Below, piece after piece: positions 15,857 through 26,115 of a stretch of 64,000 nucleotides of DNA. The notes under the pieces are model-generated. The model worked only from the letters and a program-made list of their open reading frames with translations. It was not told the DNA's origin and made no database searches. Source of the DNA: Paraburkholderia antibiotica (lineage in GTDB: Bacteria; Pseudomonadota; Gammaproteobacteria; Burkholderiales; Burkholderiaceae); NCBI RefSeq assembly GCF_012927125.1, contig NZ_JABBFZ010000001.1, forward strand, positions 682,001 to 746,000, in the 5' to 3' direction. The position numbers and the translations under genes were made by a program. Numbering within the stretch: the first letter of the stretch is position 1; the number at the start of each line of letters is the position of its first letter.

Positions 15857-16579
15857 ATGCGAGTCGGATTGTTCGTCACATGCCTGATCGACCTGATGCG
15901 GCCCGAAATCGGTTTTTCGGTCATCAAGCTGATCGAAGGCGCGGGTTTCGAGGTGATGGTGCCGCCCGCGCAGACCTGTTGCGGGCAACCCGCGTACAAC
16001 TCGGGAGACCGTCGTATCGCACGCGATCTCGCCGAGAAAACGCTGCGCGAGTTCGAACAGTTCGACTACGTGGTGGTGCCGTCGGGCTCTTGCGGCGGCA
16101 TGATCCGCGCGCATTACGGCGATCTGTTCGGCGACGACCCCGAGCTGATGAACCGTTTCGGCCGGCTGCGCGCCAAGGTGTTCGAGCTGACCGATTTCCT
16201 CGTCAATGTCGCGAAGGTTCAGTTGCCGCCGGGCGAATTCGCGGGGCAGGTGACCTATCACGACTCCTGCTCGGGGCTGCGCGAACTCGGCGTCAAATCG
16301 CAGCCGCGCGAATTGCTCGCGCAGGTCGGCGTCGCGGTGATCGAAATGAAAGGCTGTGAGCATTGCTGCGGCTTCGGCGGCACTTTCGCGGTCAAGTACG
16401 GCGATATCTCGACGGCGATCGTCGACGAAAAGTGCGCGAATATCGCGGCGAGTGGCGCGGGCACGGTGGTGCTCGGCGACCTCGGTTGCATGCTCAATAT
16501 CGAAGGCCGGCTGCGGCGCAACGGCGATTCGACCACGCGCGTGCTGCATATCGCGCAGGTATTGGCCGGCGACGTGTAA
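15857..16579 (+). CDS. lutA: L-lactate oxidation iron-sulfur subunit LutA (YkgE family)
   Basis: LutA is part of the LutABC complex that oxidises L-lactate to pyruvate at the membrane. The 240-residue protein has two cysteine-rich CCG domains: the first with CLIDL and TCCGQPAYNSG, the second with HDSCSGLRELG and CEHCCGFGGTF, which in the family bind iron-sulfur clusters or heterodisulfide-like cofactors. The ATG at 15857 follows GAAGGAGG. lutB begins 113 bases after its stop. Divergent from an IclR-type regulator. Function is assigned by family and by its LutB partner. Confidence 0.9.
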   Translation: MRVGLFVTCLIDLMRPEIGFSVIKLIEGAGFEVMVPPAQTCCGQPAYNSGDRRIARDLAEKTLREFEQFDYVVVPSGSCGGMIRAHYGDLFGDDPELMNRFGRLRAKVFELTDFLVNVAKVQLPPGEFAGQVTYHDSCSGLRELGVKSQPRELLAQVGVAVIEMKGCEHCCGFGGTFAVKYGDISTAIVDEKCANIAASGAGTVVLGDLGCMLNIEGRLRRNGDSTTRVLHIAQVLAGDV

Positions 16580-16692
16580 TCCCGAGCGGAAGGAACGCCG
16601 GCTGTCATCGCGGCGCGTTCCTTCGACCCCTTATGCGTTGCGGCGAGCGCGGATTCGCGCCGCGCGTCCGATCCGATTTCGTCAAGGTCGTT

Positions 16693-18108
16693 ATGCAGAT
16701 CCAATCGATGCAGTTCAAGGCGCGCGCCGGTCAGAAGCTGGCCGACCAGCGCCTGCAGCAGAACCTGACCAAGCTGTCCACCAAGTTCGTCTCGGCGCGC
16801 GCGAGCGCGATGACTGCGATCGACTTTCCGGCGACGCGCGCCGCGCTGAAGGAGCGCCGCAACCGCGCGCTCGACAATCTCGACGTCTGGCTCGAAACCT
16901 TCGAGCGCGAGGCGACCCGGCGCGGCGTGACGGTGCTGTTCGCCGAGACCACGGCGGAGGCGGCGCGGCTGATCGGCGACATCGCGCGCAAGCACGACGT
17001 GAAGAAGGTGATCAAGACCAAGTCGATGGTCACCGAGGAAATGCGCCTGAACGAAGTGCTCGGGCAGATGGGCGTGCAGTCGATCGAAACCGATCTCGGC
17101 GAGTACATCCTGCAGATCAACGACAACGAGCCGCCGAGTCACATCATCGCGCCGGTCGTGCACAAGGATAAGGACGAGATCGCCGATCTGTTCGCGAAGA
17201 CACACGGCCGGCCGCGTCTGACCGAGATTCCCGACATGACGCGCGAGGCGCGCGAGATGCTGCGGCCGCATTTCCTGAGCGCGGACATGGGCGTGACGGG
17301 CGGCAACTTCATCGTCGCGGAAACGGGCTCGGTCGTCGTTGTGACGAACGAGGGCAACGAGGGCATGTGTACGGTGATGCCGCGCGTGCATGTGGCCGTC
17401 ACCGGCATCGAAAAAGTACTGCCGACGCTCGAGGATCTCGCGACCGCGATGCGTCTCCTGCCGCGCTCGGCGACCGGCCAGGCTACCTCGAACTATTTTT
17501 CGATGCTGACCGGACCGCGTGGCGCGGGCGATCAGGATGGGCCCGAGCATATGTACGTGGTGCTCGTCGACGGCGGGCGCACCGGGCTGATCGGCGGCGA
17601 CTTTCAGGAGATGCTGCGCTGTATTCGCTGCGGCGCCTGCATGAACCATTGTCCGGTGTATCAGAAGGTCGGCGGCCATGCGTATGGTTGGGTTTATCCG
17701 GGGCCGATGGGCTCGGTGCTGACGCCAAGCTACGTCGGTATCGACAAGGCGCTCGATCTGCCACAGGCGGCGACGCTGTGCGGGGAGTGCAATAGCGTGT
17801 GTCCGGTCGGTATTCCGCTGTCGGATCTGCTGCGCAAGCTGCGCGAGAAGCAGATGGAGCGACGTTTGCGGCCATGGCGGGAACGCGCGGGGCTGGCGGT
17901 GTGGGGGTGGTTTGCGCTGCACCCGGATGCCTATGCGCTCGTCACCAAGCTGGCGGTGCGGGTGCTGGAGCGTATGGGCGGGCGTCGTCGCTCGATCGCC
18001 AAACTGCCGCTCGCTGGCGCGGGCTGGACCAATACGCGCGATATGCCGGCGCCGGTTGGGCGCACGTTCCGGGAGTTGTATGCCGCGCAGCGCAGCCATA
18101 TTGGCTGA
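16693..18108 (+). CDS. lutB: L-lactate oxidation iron-sulfur protein LutB (YkgF family)
   Basis: The 471 residues match LutB/YkgF (E. coli 475). The N-terminal two-thirds is the LUD domain (about 70-295, with VIKTKSMVTEEMRLN and GGNFIVAETGS). A ferredoxin-like pair of 4Fe-4S motifs follows: CIRCGACMNHCPVY (about residue 310) and CGECNSVCPVGIP (about 360). The protein likely passes electrons from lactate to the quinone pool. I chose ATG 16693 (MQIQSMQF); an in-frame ATG at 16633 would add 20 residues without family similarity. The third subunit LutC is not found downstream: the next reading frame, leftward, is a lipoprotein. It could be elsewhere in the genome. Confidence 0.92.
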   Translation: MQIQSMQFKARAGQKLADQRLQQNLTKLSTKFVSARASAMTAIDFPATRAALKERRNRALDNLDVWLETFEREATRRGVTVLFAETTAEAARLIGDIARKHDVKKVIKTKSMVTEEMRLNEVLGQMGVQSIETDLGEYILQINDNEPPSHIIAPVVHKDKDEIADLFAKTHGRPRLTEIPDMTREAREMLRPHFLSADMGVTGGNFIVAETGSVVVVTNEGNEGMCTVMPRVHVAVTGIEKVLPTLEDLATAMRLLPRSATGQATSNYFSMLTGPRGAGDQDGPEHMYVVLVDGGRTGLIGGDFQEMLRCIRCGACMNHCPVYQKVGGHAYGWVYPGPMGSVLTPSYVGIDKALDLPQAATLCGECNSVCPVGIPLSDLLRKLREKQMERRLRPWRERAGLAVWGWFALHPDAYALVTKLAVRVLERMGGRRRSIAKLPLAGAGWTNTRDMPAPVGRTFRELYAAQRSHIG

Positions 18109-18295
18109 GTGGGCGGTGAGAAGATGAGTCGTTTAGACGGCTGCGCGGGCGTGTAGCCGGCAGAGCAGGAAGCGGGGCGCGTGATGGATGACTGGACCGC
18201 CTGACTAGCGCAACGCATAGGCAGGCGCGAACGACTCGGTGCTAGTGACGCGTGCCTGCCGCGTCACTACCTGTTCTTTTCGCGTCCGTCAGTCT

Positions 18296-18835
18296 TCAGT
18301 GTTCAGTCTGTCCCGGTTGACGCGAAGGCGCATTTCTCACCCACGCGCTGTTCCGTCCGCCACCGCCGCCTCCACCACCAGCTTGCGGTTGAGCGGGCGG
18401 AGGCCCGCCTGCGCCGGGGCGTGGGCCACCACCGCCACCACCGCCGCTGGCGCCACCGGGGCCGTGCGGCCCGCCCGCCGCGCCTTGGGGCGGCGGCCCG
18501 CCGCGTTGTTGTCCCGGGCCGCCTCGGTCGTCGCCACGATTGCCGCGGTCGCCGCGGCGCCAGTCGTTATCGTTCGGACGACCCCGGTCCGGATAGCCGC
18601 GATAACCCGGGCCCGGTCCGTAGTAGCGTCCCGGCCCGTAATTGCCATAGCCGAGATAGACGTTGGCTTGCGGCACGACCGCGGCACCGGGGGCATACCC
18701 ATAGCCGTCATAACCGTCGTAGCCGTTATAGGCGCCGTAGCCGTTGCTGTACATCGGCGTGCCGTCCGGATAGACCGCGCAGCCGCCGAGCAGGGCGGCG
18801 ACCACGAGGCCAGCGAGAGGTGCGAAGCGTTTCAT
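18296..18835 (-). CDS. Small Gly/Tyr/Pro-rich lipoprotein of unknown function
   Basis: I do not recognise a family. The 179-residue product starts MKRFAPLAGLVVAALLGGC, a lipoprotein signal with lipobox LGGC, so it should be lipid-anchored in the envelope. The mature part has a Tyr/Gly/Asp stretch (YNGYDGYDGYGYAP), then Arg/Asp/Gly-rich and Gly/Pro-rich low-complexity stretches up to the C-terminus. Such composition indicates disorder. The start at 18835 is the only one giving a signal peptide; the frame runs 85 codons further upstream. The gene is convergent with lutB. Annotated homologues, if any, are probably 'hypothetical lipoprotein' in Burkholderiaceae. Confidence 0.65.
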   Translation of the reverse strand: MKRFAPLAGLVVAALLGGCAVYPDGTPMYSNGYGAYNGYDGYDGYGYAPGAAVVPQANVYLGYGNYGPGRYYGPGPGYRGYPDRGRPNDNDWRRGDRGNRGDDRGGPGQQRGGPPPQGAAGGPHGPGGASGGGGGGGPRPGAGGPPPAQPQAGGGGGGGGRNSAWVRNAPSRQPGQTEH

Positions 18836-19122
18836 TTCTGGTGAACCTTTGTAGTACCTGATGCAAGCGCAAAGAAATGCGGATGTAAGAATAAGACCAT
18901 CATTATCGCCGTCCGTGTCGGCAGCTTTGTATTCGTTTGTAAGGATTTCTTTTTCGTGCCAGCGGGCTAGAGAGTTCCGCGAAATGACGGTCAATTGACT
19001 ATTCCACTTACGGCAACGATCTATCTCGCGGGGCTGGGTTTTTCCTGATTGTGAATTCCTATAGCATTTCGACTGGGCATAGTGGGTCACAAGCTCATGC
19101 GCCCTTACTCGGAAAACACATC

Positions 19123-19359
19123 ATGAAAAAGACAATATCGGTGTACTGGCCCCTCGCCATTGTTGTGCCGCTCGCCGCATTCGCCTATTTGCACATCAAC
19201 AACCACGTTGCTTCGCGCGCGTCGCAGACGCTCGACGCCAATCATCTGACCGCCGAACTCGCGCGCGCCGTGTCGTACGGCATGATCGACGACGCGTCGA
19301 CTTCGCCGGCCAAGCCGATGCGCGGCGGTGCCGCGATGCCGGTGCCGGAAGCGTCGTAA
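19123..19359 (+). CDS. Hypothetical 78-residue protein with one N-terminal membrane segment
   Basis: The product begins MKKTISVYWPLAIVVPLAAFAYLHINN, here split as residues 1-27: two lysines, then one hydrophobic helix, so it is probably membrane-anchored with an outward-facing tail of about 50 residues. The tail contains no Cys and no recognisable domain. ATG 19123 gives the tidy signal-anchor start; the frame extends 24 codons further upstream. No strong ribosome site is visible. The gene lies between an unrelated lipoprotein gene (divergent) and the phosphatase gene. Confidence 0.5.
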   Translation: MKKTISVYWPLAIVVPLAAFAYLHINNHVASRASQTLDANHLTAELARAVSYGMIDDASTSPAKPMRGGAAMPVPEAS

Positions 19360-19522
19360 GCCGATGGGCATGCACGCATCGGCGCCCTGCAAAGGCGGGG
19401 CGCGGTGCCTGCGTGTCAGTACCACGCCCGGCGGGAATCCGTCGAGGTTTGTATAATCGCGGCGCAATCCGCACACTGTCGTGCCGACCTCTACGCGGCG
19501 CTGCCGACGCGCTGAATCCCCG

Positions 19523-20020
19523 ATGAAAACTGTGTCCATCTGTTTCGTCTGCCTCGGGAATATCTGTCGTTCGCCGACGGCGGAGGGCGTCATGCGTCAT
19601 CTCGTCGACGAAGCGAAGCTCGCGGAGCGCATTCTGCTCGATTCGGCCGGCACCGGCGATTGGCACATCGGCGCGCCCCCCGACGACCGTGCGCAGCACG
19701 CGGCGCGCCAGCGCGGCTATGAGCTGGGTGCATTGCGCGGCCGCCAGATTGCGGCGGCGGACTTCGAGCGCTTCGATCTGCTGATCGCGATGGACGATCG
19801 CAACGTCGCGGCACTGCATCAGATTTGCCCGCCCGGGCAGCGCGACAAGATCCGTCTGCTGATGGAGTTCGTGCCGGAGACGGACGGCCGCTGGAGCGGC
19901 GCGCGCGAAGTCGTCGATCCGTATTTCGGCGGTGCGGAAGGCTTCGAGCAGGTGCTCGATCAGTGCGAGGCGGCGTGTCGTGGCCTGATCGCCGCGCTGC
20001 GTCCGCAATTGCTCGCGTAG
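19523..20020 (+). CDS. Low-molecular-weight protein-tyrosine phosphatase
   Basis: The 165-residue protein has the complete LMW-PTP active-site loop CLGNICRSP near the N-terminus (Cys at about residue 9) and the general-acid region DPYFGG near residue 133. It dephosphorylates phosphotyrosine or small aryl phosphates in the cytosol. Family members next to capsule genes control exopolysaccharide kinases, but no such genes are here. The ATG at 19523 places the loop at its usual distance from the N-terminus. TATAAT at 19452-19457 is a possible -10, though its -35 is weak. It precedes iscR by 242 bases. Confidence 0.93.
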   Translation: MKTVSICFVCLGNICRSPTAEGVMRHLVDEAKLAERILLDSAGTGDWHIGAPPDDRAQHAARQRGYELGALRGRQIAAADFERFDLLIAMDDRNVAALHQICPPGQRDKIRLLMEFVPETDGRWSGAREVVDPYFGGAEGFEQVLDQCEAACRGLIAALRPQLLA

Positions 20021-20193
20021 ATCCGCGTAAGGAGTAGGGCAAATCGGCGGCTGCATTCTGGGGCCAGATTTGGCGGCTGCAGCAAGGTTGCGCCAGGTCC
20101 GGGACGAGGCGCTCAAGCCTCGCTCCAAGCCTCAAAATCAGGCCCCAAAAAGTATGGCGGCCAATTAAGCAAATGACACAAATCGCGTTCGCC

Positions 20194-20218
20194 ATACTTG
20201 ACTAAATCGCTCATGTAT
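20194..20218 (+). promoter_or_regulatory. iscR: IscR type-1 operator, upstream copy
   Basis: The 25-base site begins ATACTTGACT and ends CTCATGTAT. It follows the E. coli type-1 IscR consensus (ATA-SYYGACT-RWWWYAGTC-RRSTAT) closely. It covers the -35 and the spacer of the iscR promoter. In E. coli, [2Fe-2S]-IscR binds such sites to repress its own operon when clusters are sufficient. Confidence 0.7.
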
Positions 20219-20225
20219 TTATACT
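20198..20225 (+). promoter_or_regulatory. Promoter of the isc operon
   Basis: TTGACT (20198-20203) and TATACT (20220-20225) are 16 bases apart, close to the sigma-70 consensus. Both hexamers are overlapped by IscR-type operators. Confidence 0.7.
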
Positions 20226-20245
20226 TGACAAAACTTGTCGAGAAT
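20221..20245 (+). promoter_or_regulatory. iscR: IscR type-1 operator, downstream copy
   Basis: A second 25-base site begins ATACTTGACA and ends GTCGAGAAT, 27 bases from the first. It covers the -10 and the predicted transcription start. The tandem arrangement resembles the two IscR sites at E. coli iscR. Confidence 0.65.
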
Positions 20246-20262
20246 TGCGGTTCCCACACCAT

Positions 20263-20793
20263 ATGAGACTCACCACGAAAGGCCGTTTCGCCGTCACGGC
20301 GATGATCGACCTGGCGTTGCGCCAGGAGCAGGGCCCGGTGACGCTTGCGGGTATCAGCCAGCGCCAACATATCTCCCTGTCGTATCTCGAGCAGCTGTTC
20401 GGCAAATTGCGCCGTCATGAAATCGTCGAGTCCGTGCGCGGACCGGGCGGTGGCTACAATCTCGCGCGCCGCGCGGAAGACGTGACGGTGGCCGACATCA
20501 TCATCGCGGTCGACGAGCCGCTCGACGCCACCCAATGCGGCGGCAAGGGCACCTGCGAAGGCACCAAGCAGCACGACGGCCATTGCATGACCCACGAGCT
20601 GTGGTCGACGCTGAACCAGAAAATGGTCGAATACCTCGATTCGGTCTCGCTGAAAGACCTGGTCGACCAGCAGCGTTCGCGCGAAGGCGCGCCGGCGGTG
20701 TTGCGCGACAGGCGCAGCGACGCACCGGCGGTCGAGCCCGTCCGCGTCGCGCCGAAAGGGCCCAATTCCGTTTTCAACATGGCCGGTTCCTGA
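20263..20793 (+). CDS. iscR: Iron-sulfur-responsive regulator IscR (Rrf2 family)
   Basis: IscR senses iron-sulfur cluster supply through a labile [2Fe-2S] cluster and represses the isc operon. The 176-residue protein opens with the Rrf2 helix-turn-helix region (RLTTKGRFAVTAMIDLA). Cluster ligands are Cys92, Cys98, Cys108 and His111. In E. coli they are Cys92, Cys98, Cys104 and His107, so four residues are inserted between the second and third cysteines (EGTKQHDGH). The C-terminal tail is longer than usual. The ATG at 20263 was chosen because the Rrf2 family starts MRLT. First gene of the isc operon, 78 bases before iscS. Confidence 0.96.
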   Translation: MRLTTKGRFAVTAMIDLALRQEQGPVTLAGISQRQHISLSYLEQLFGKLRRHEIVESVRGPGGGYNLARRAEDVTVADIIIAVDEPLDATQCGGKGTCEGTKQHDGHCMTHELWSTLNQKMVEYLDSVSLKDLVDQQRSREGAPAVLRDRRSDAPAVEPVRVAPKGPNSVFNMAGS

Positions 20794-20871
20794 GCGCGGT
20801 ACGAAATAGAAAAAGCCGCTGCCCGATACAGAATCCAGAAGCCATAGCACATGACGTCCCCGGAGCAATTG

Positions 20872-22095
20872 ATGAATAACGACTCTCTCCATCTGCCCAT
20901 CTACATGGACTACAGCGCCACGACGCCGATCGATCCGCGTGTGGTGGACAAGATGATTCCGTATCTGCGCGAGCAGTTCGGCAACCCGGCTTCGCGCAGC
21001 CACGCCTACGGCTGGGACGCCGAGCGCGCGGTCGAGGAAGCGCGCGAGCAGGTCGCCGCGCTGGTGAACGCCGATCCGCGCGAAATCATCTGGACTTCGG
21101 GCGCGACGGAGTCGGACAACCTGGCGCTGAAGGGCGCCGCGCACTTCTACAAGAGCAAGGGCAAGCACATCATCACGGTGAAGACCGAGCACAAGGCCGT
21201 GCTGGACACCTGCCGCGAGCTCGAGCGCGAAGGCTTCGAAGTCACCTATCTGGACGTCAAGGACGACGGCCTGATCGACCTCGAGAAGTTCAAGGCCGCG
21301 CTGCGCCCGGACACGATCCTGGTGTCGGTGATGTCGGTGAACAACGAGATCGGCGTGATTCAGGACATCGACGCGATCGGCGAAATCACCCGTGAAAAAG
21401 GCATCATTTTCCACGTCGACGCGGCGCAGGCCACCGGCAAGATCGCCATCGACCTGCAGAAGCAGAAGGTCGATCTGATGTCGTTCTCGGCGCACAAGAC
21501 CTACGGCCCGAAGGGCATCGGCGCGCTGTACGTGCGTCGCAAGCCGCGTATCCGTATCGAAGCGCAGATGCACGGCGGCGGTCACGAGCGCGGCATGCGT
21601 TCGGGCACGCTGGCCACGCACCAGATCGTCGGTATGGGCGAAGCGTTCCGGATCGCGCGTGAAGAAATGGCTACTGAAAACGAACGCGTGCGCATGCTGC
21701 GCGACCGTTTGCTGAATGGCCTGTCGGAAATCGAAGAAGTGTATGTGAACGGCGACATGGAAAAGCGTGTGCCGCACAACCTGAACATCAGCTTCAATTT
21801 CGTCGAAGGCGAATCGCTGATCATGGCGGTGAAGGACGTCGCGGTGTCGTCGGGTTCGGCGTGCACGTCGGCGTCGCTGGAGCCGTCGTACGTGCTGCGC
21901 GCGCTCGGTCGCAACGACGAACTCGCGCACAGCTCGATCCGCTTCACGGTCGGCCGCTTTACGACCGAGCAGGATGTCGACTACGTGATCAACCTGCTGA
22001 AGACGAAAATTTCCAAGCTGCGCGATCTGTCGCCGCTGTGGGAAATGCACAAGGACGGGATCGATATTTCGACGATCCAGTGGGCCGCGCACTGA
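20872..22095 (+). CDS. iscS: Cysteine desulfurase IscS
   Basis: A pyridoxal-phosphate enzyme that removes sulfur from cysteine and delivers it as a persulfide to IscU and to tRNA-modifying enzymes. The 407 residues match E. coli IscS (404). The PLP-binding Lys lies in [12 protein letters not shown] and the mobile-loop cysteine in [17 protein letters not shown]. The N-terminus reads [16 protein letters not shown] 20872 has GGAG eight bases upstream; the in-frame ATG at 20851 is less likely. Second gene of the operon. Confidence 0.98.
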   Translation: MNNDSLHLPIYMDYSATTPIDPRVVDKMIPYLREQFGNPASRSHAYGWDAERAVEEAREQVAALVNADPREIIWTSGATESDNLALKGAAHFYKSKGKHIITVKTEHKAVLDTCRELEREGFEVTYLDVKDDGLIDLEKFKAALRPDTILVSVMSVNNEIGVIQDIDAIGEITREKGIIFHVDAAQATGKIAIDLQKQKVDLMSFSAHKTYGPKGIGALYVRRKPRIRIEAQMHGGGHERGMRSGTLATHQIVGMGEAFRIAREEMATENERVRMLRDRLLNGLSEIEEVYVNGDMEKRVPHNLNISFNFVEGESLIMAVKDVAVSSGSACTSASLEPSYVLRALGRNDELAHSSIRFTVGRFTTEQDVDYVINLLKTKISKLRDLSPLWEMHKDGIDISTIQWAAH

Positions 22096-22177
22096 CGCGC
22101 CAGCTGGACGCTGTCGAATTTATCGAACCGCGTACGTTCATCGGATTGCAGGTTGAAACGAATCAAGGAGTGTAATC

Positions 22178-22588
22178 ATGGCTTATAGCGACAAGGTCCT
22201 CGACCACTACGAAAACCCGCGCAACGTCGGTTCCTTCGCGAAGGACGACGACGCGGTCGGCACCGGCATGGTCGGTGCACCGGCTTGCGGCGACGTGATG
22301 AAGCTGCAGATCCGCGTCGGCGCGGACGGCATCATCGAAGACGCGAAGTTCAAGACCTACGGCTGCGGCTCGGCGATCGCGTCGAGCTCGCTCGTCACCG
22401 AATGGGTGAAGGGCAAGACGCTCGATCAGGCCATGTCGATCAAGAACACCCAGATCGCCGAAGAACTGGCACTGCCGCCGGTGAAGATCCACTGCTCGAT
22501 CCTCGCGGAAGACGCGATCAAGGCCGCGGTTGCCGACTACAAGCAGCGCCATGGCGAAGCGGTTGCCGAAGACGGCAAGGCCGCCTGA
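22178..22588 (+). CDS. iscU: Iron-sulfur cluster scaffold IscU
   Basis: The 136-residue scaffold on which [2Fe-2S] clusters are assembled from IscS sulfur. The three ligand cysteines are seen in GAPACGDVMK, TYGCGSAIASSS and KIHCSILAED. The LPPVK motif just before the last cysteine is the recognition site for the HscA chaperone, encoded downstream. The ATG follows a GGAG site. Third gene, 82 bases after iscS. Confidence 0.98.
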   Translation: MAYSDKVLDHYENPRNVGSFAKDDDAVGTGMVGAPACGDVMKLQIRVGADGIIEDAKFKTYGCGSAIASSSLVTEWVKGKTLDQAMSIKNTQIAEELALPPVKIHCSILAEDAIKAAVADYKQRHGEAVAEDGKAA

Positions 22589-22663
22589 GTCACTGGAACT
22601 GGCACGACCGGTAAGCGCGGCGCGATCGAGCGCGCCGCGCGCATTGCGCAACTGAGAAACGCT

Positions 22664-22987
22664 ATGGCAATTACGTTGACCGAAAAGGCAGCACAGCACG
22701 TCCAGAAATATCTGATCCGTCGTGGCAAGGGCATCGGCCTGCGCGTCGGCGTGCGCACCACGGGCTGCTCCGGGCTGGCCTACAAGCTCGAGTACGTGGA
22801 CGAACTCGCGCCCGAAGACCAGGTATTCGAGACGAGCGGCGTGAAGGTCGTCGTCGATCCGAAGAGCCTCGCGTATATCGACGGCACCGAACTCGACTTC
22901 GCGCGCGAAGGGCTGAACGAAGGCTTCAAGTTCAATAACCCGAACGTGAAGGACGAATGCGGCTGCGGCGAGTCGTTCCGCGTCTAG
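22664..22987 (+). CDS. iscA: A-type iron-sulfur carrier IscA
   Basis: The 107-residue carrier that hands clusters to apo-targets, particularly [4Fe-4S] proteins under aerobic conditions. The A-type signature cysteines appear in [11 protein letters not shown] and at the C-terminus in CGCGES. Fourth gene, 75 bases after iscU. An intrinsic terminator-like hairpin follows it, before hscB. Confidence 0.98.
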   Translation: MAITLTEKAAQHVQKYLIRRGKGIGLRVGVRTTGCSGLAYKLEYVDELAPEDQVFETSGVKVVVDPKSLAYIDGTELDFAREGLNEGFKFNNPNVKDECGCGESFRV

Positions 22988-23014
22988 TTCGGTACTTTCC
23001 GCGTACGGCGGATC

Positions 23015-23038
23015 AAAGGCGGCGCGGGCCGCCTTTTT
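23015..23038 (+). terminator. Terminator-like hairpin inside the isc operon, between iscA and hscB
   Basis: AAAGGCGGC, a four-base loop GCGG, and GCCGCCTTT continue into a run of five T. This is a good intrinsic terminator in the 168-base gap between iscA and hscB. It probably ends part of the transcripts, so iscRSUA would be made in excess of the chaperone genes. Confidence 0.75.
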
Positions 23039-23155
23039 AATTTGATCCGCGAGCGCAATCGGTCCAGCCGGAATCCGGAATCGGCCGCGCGCTTTGCAGA
23101 CCGCGTTTTTTAGACCCGCACTCCGGTGCGTTTTCATCAACGGACTTTTCATCCG

Positions 23156-23683
23156 ATGGCCTCGCTGAACGACAGCCACTTCGACCTGTTCGATCTGCCG
23201 GCGCAATTCGCGCTCGACGCGAGCGCGCTAGATCACGCCTACCGCACCGTGCAGGCACAGGTGCATCCGGACCGCTTCGCGGCGGCCGGCGACGCGCAGA
23301 AACGCATCGCGATGCAATGGGCGACGCGCGCGAACGAGGCGTATCAGACGCTGCGCGATCCGCTCAAGCGCGCGACCTACCTGCTGTCGCTGCGCGGCAT
23401 CGACGTCGGCGCGGAGAACAACACGGCGATGGAGCCGGCGTTCCTGATGCAGCAGATGGAATGGCGCGAGAGCATCGAAGACGCGGCGGCGGCGAAGAAC
23501 GTCGACGCGCTCGACGTGCTGCTCGGCGAGTTGCGCGACGAAGAGCGCCGGCGTTTCGACAAGCTCGGCGCATCGCTCGACAGCGGCGCGAATCAGGCGG
23601 CGGGCGAAGCGGTGCGGCAGTTGATGTTCATCGAGCGGGTCGCGTCGGAAATTGGCGCGCAGATCGAGCGGCTCGAAGATTGA
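23156..23683 (+). CDS. hscB: Co-chaperone HscB (Hsc20, J-domain protein)
   Basis: HscB brings IscU to HscA and stimulates its ATPase. The 175-residue product begins [15 protein letters not shown], followed by a J-domain with HPD in [10 protein letters not shown] (about residue 39), and a C-terminal helical domain that binds IscU. The start at 23156 matches the family; the frame extends ten codons upstream. Confidence 0.95.
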   Translation: MASLNDSHFDLFDLPAQFALDASALDHAYRTVQAQVHPDRFAAAGDAQKRIAMQWATRANEAYQTLRDPLKRATYLLSLRGIDVGAENNTAMEPAFLMQQMEWRESIEDAAAAKNVDALDVLLGELRDEERRRFDKLGASLDSGANQAAGEAVRQLMFIERVASEIGAQIERLED

Positions 23684-24083
23684 CGCGATTTTCGGGCGGT
23701 GCGCGTTGTGGTGCCGTTCGGCGGAAGCCGGTCGGAACGCGCGGCGCGGCGATCGCAGGCGGCGACAGCGCGAGCGCGATGGCCGCGCGGCGGCAAAGCA
23801 GCAAGCCGATGGCAACGCGGTAGCAAACAAGGCGCAAGCCGATAGCAACGCGGCGGCAACGGCAAGCAGCAACAGCCAGGAAAACGCAGGACTCAACGGA
23901 AAACGCAGAACACAGCAACAAGCAGCAACAACCAGCAGAAACCAGCAGAAACCAGCAGAAACCAGCAGAAACCCGCGAAGCAATAGCGAAGAACCAGCGC
24001 GACATGGCGGCAGAGCGCCGCGGCATCATTCCCCAGCAACGCGAATATTCAGGACGGGGCACAACGTCCCCGAGAAGATCCAG
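23684..24083. repeat. 400-base hscB-hscA spacer with tandem repeats
   Basis: The spacer is much longer than other gaps in the operon. It has four perfect tandem copies of a 10-base unit, ACCAGCAGAA, at 23931-23970. It also has two imperfect 26-base direct repeats starting GCAAGCCGAT (23801-23826 and 23834-23859, period 33). The plus strand stays open in the hscA frame across the whole spacer, but the encoded Gln/Ala/Asn-rich sequence has no family similarity and HscA proteins begin at the later ATG. I see no terminator in it. Confidence 0.7.
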
Positions 24084-25955
<1,872 letters not shown>

Positions 25956-26115
25956 ACGATGCGCACTGGCATGGCCATGCGCTCATGTCGATGAACTGAA
26001 CAACCGGAGCGCGCCGCGCGGACTTAAAAACTCCGCACGGCGCCAGTAAAATGGTACGGAGCCTGCACGCGGCCTAGCCGGCAGCCACCGTGCCTCAGAC
26101 CCAAACGGAAACTGT

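Noticed and set aside
23652..24083. 144-residue N-terminal extension of HscA
   Set aside because: The extension begins inside hscB at a TTG and runs through tandem repeats. HscA family proteins start a few residues before GIDLGTTNS, which fits ATG 24084.
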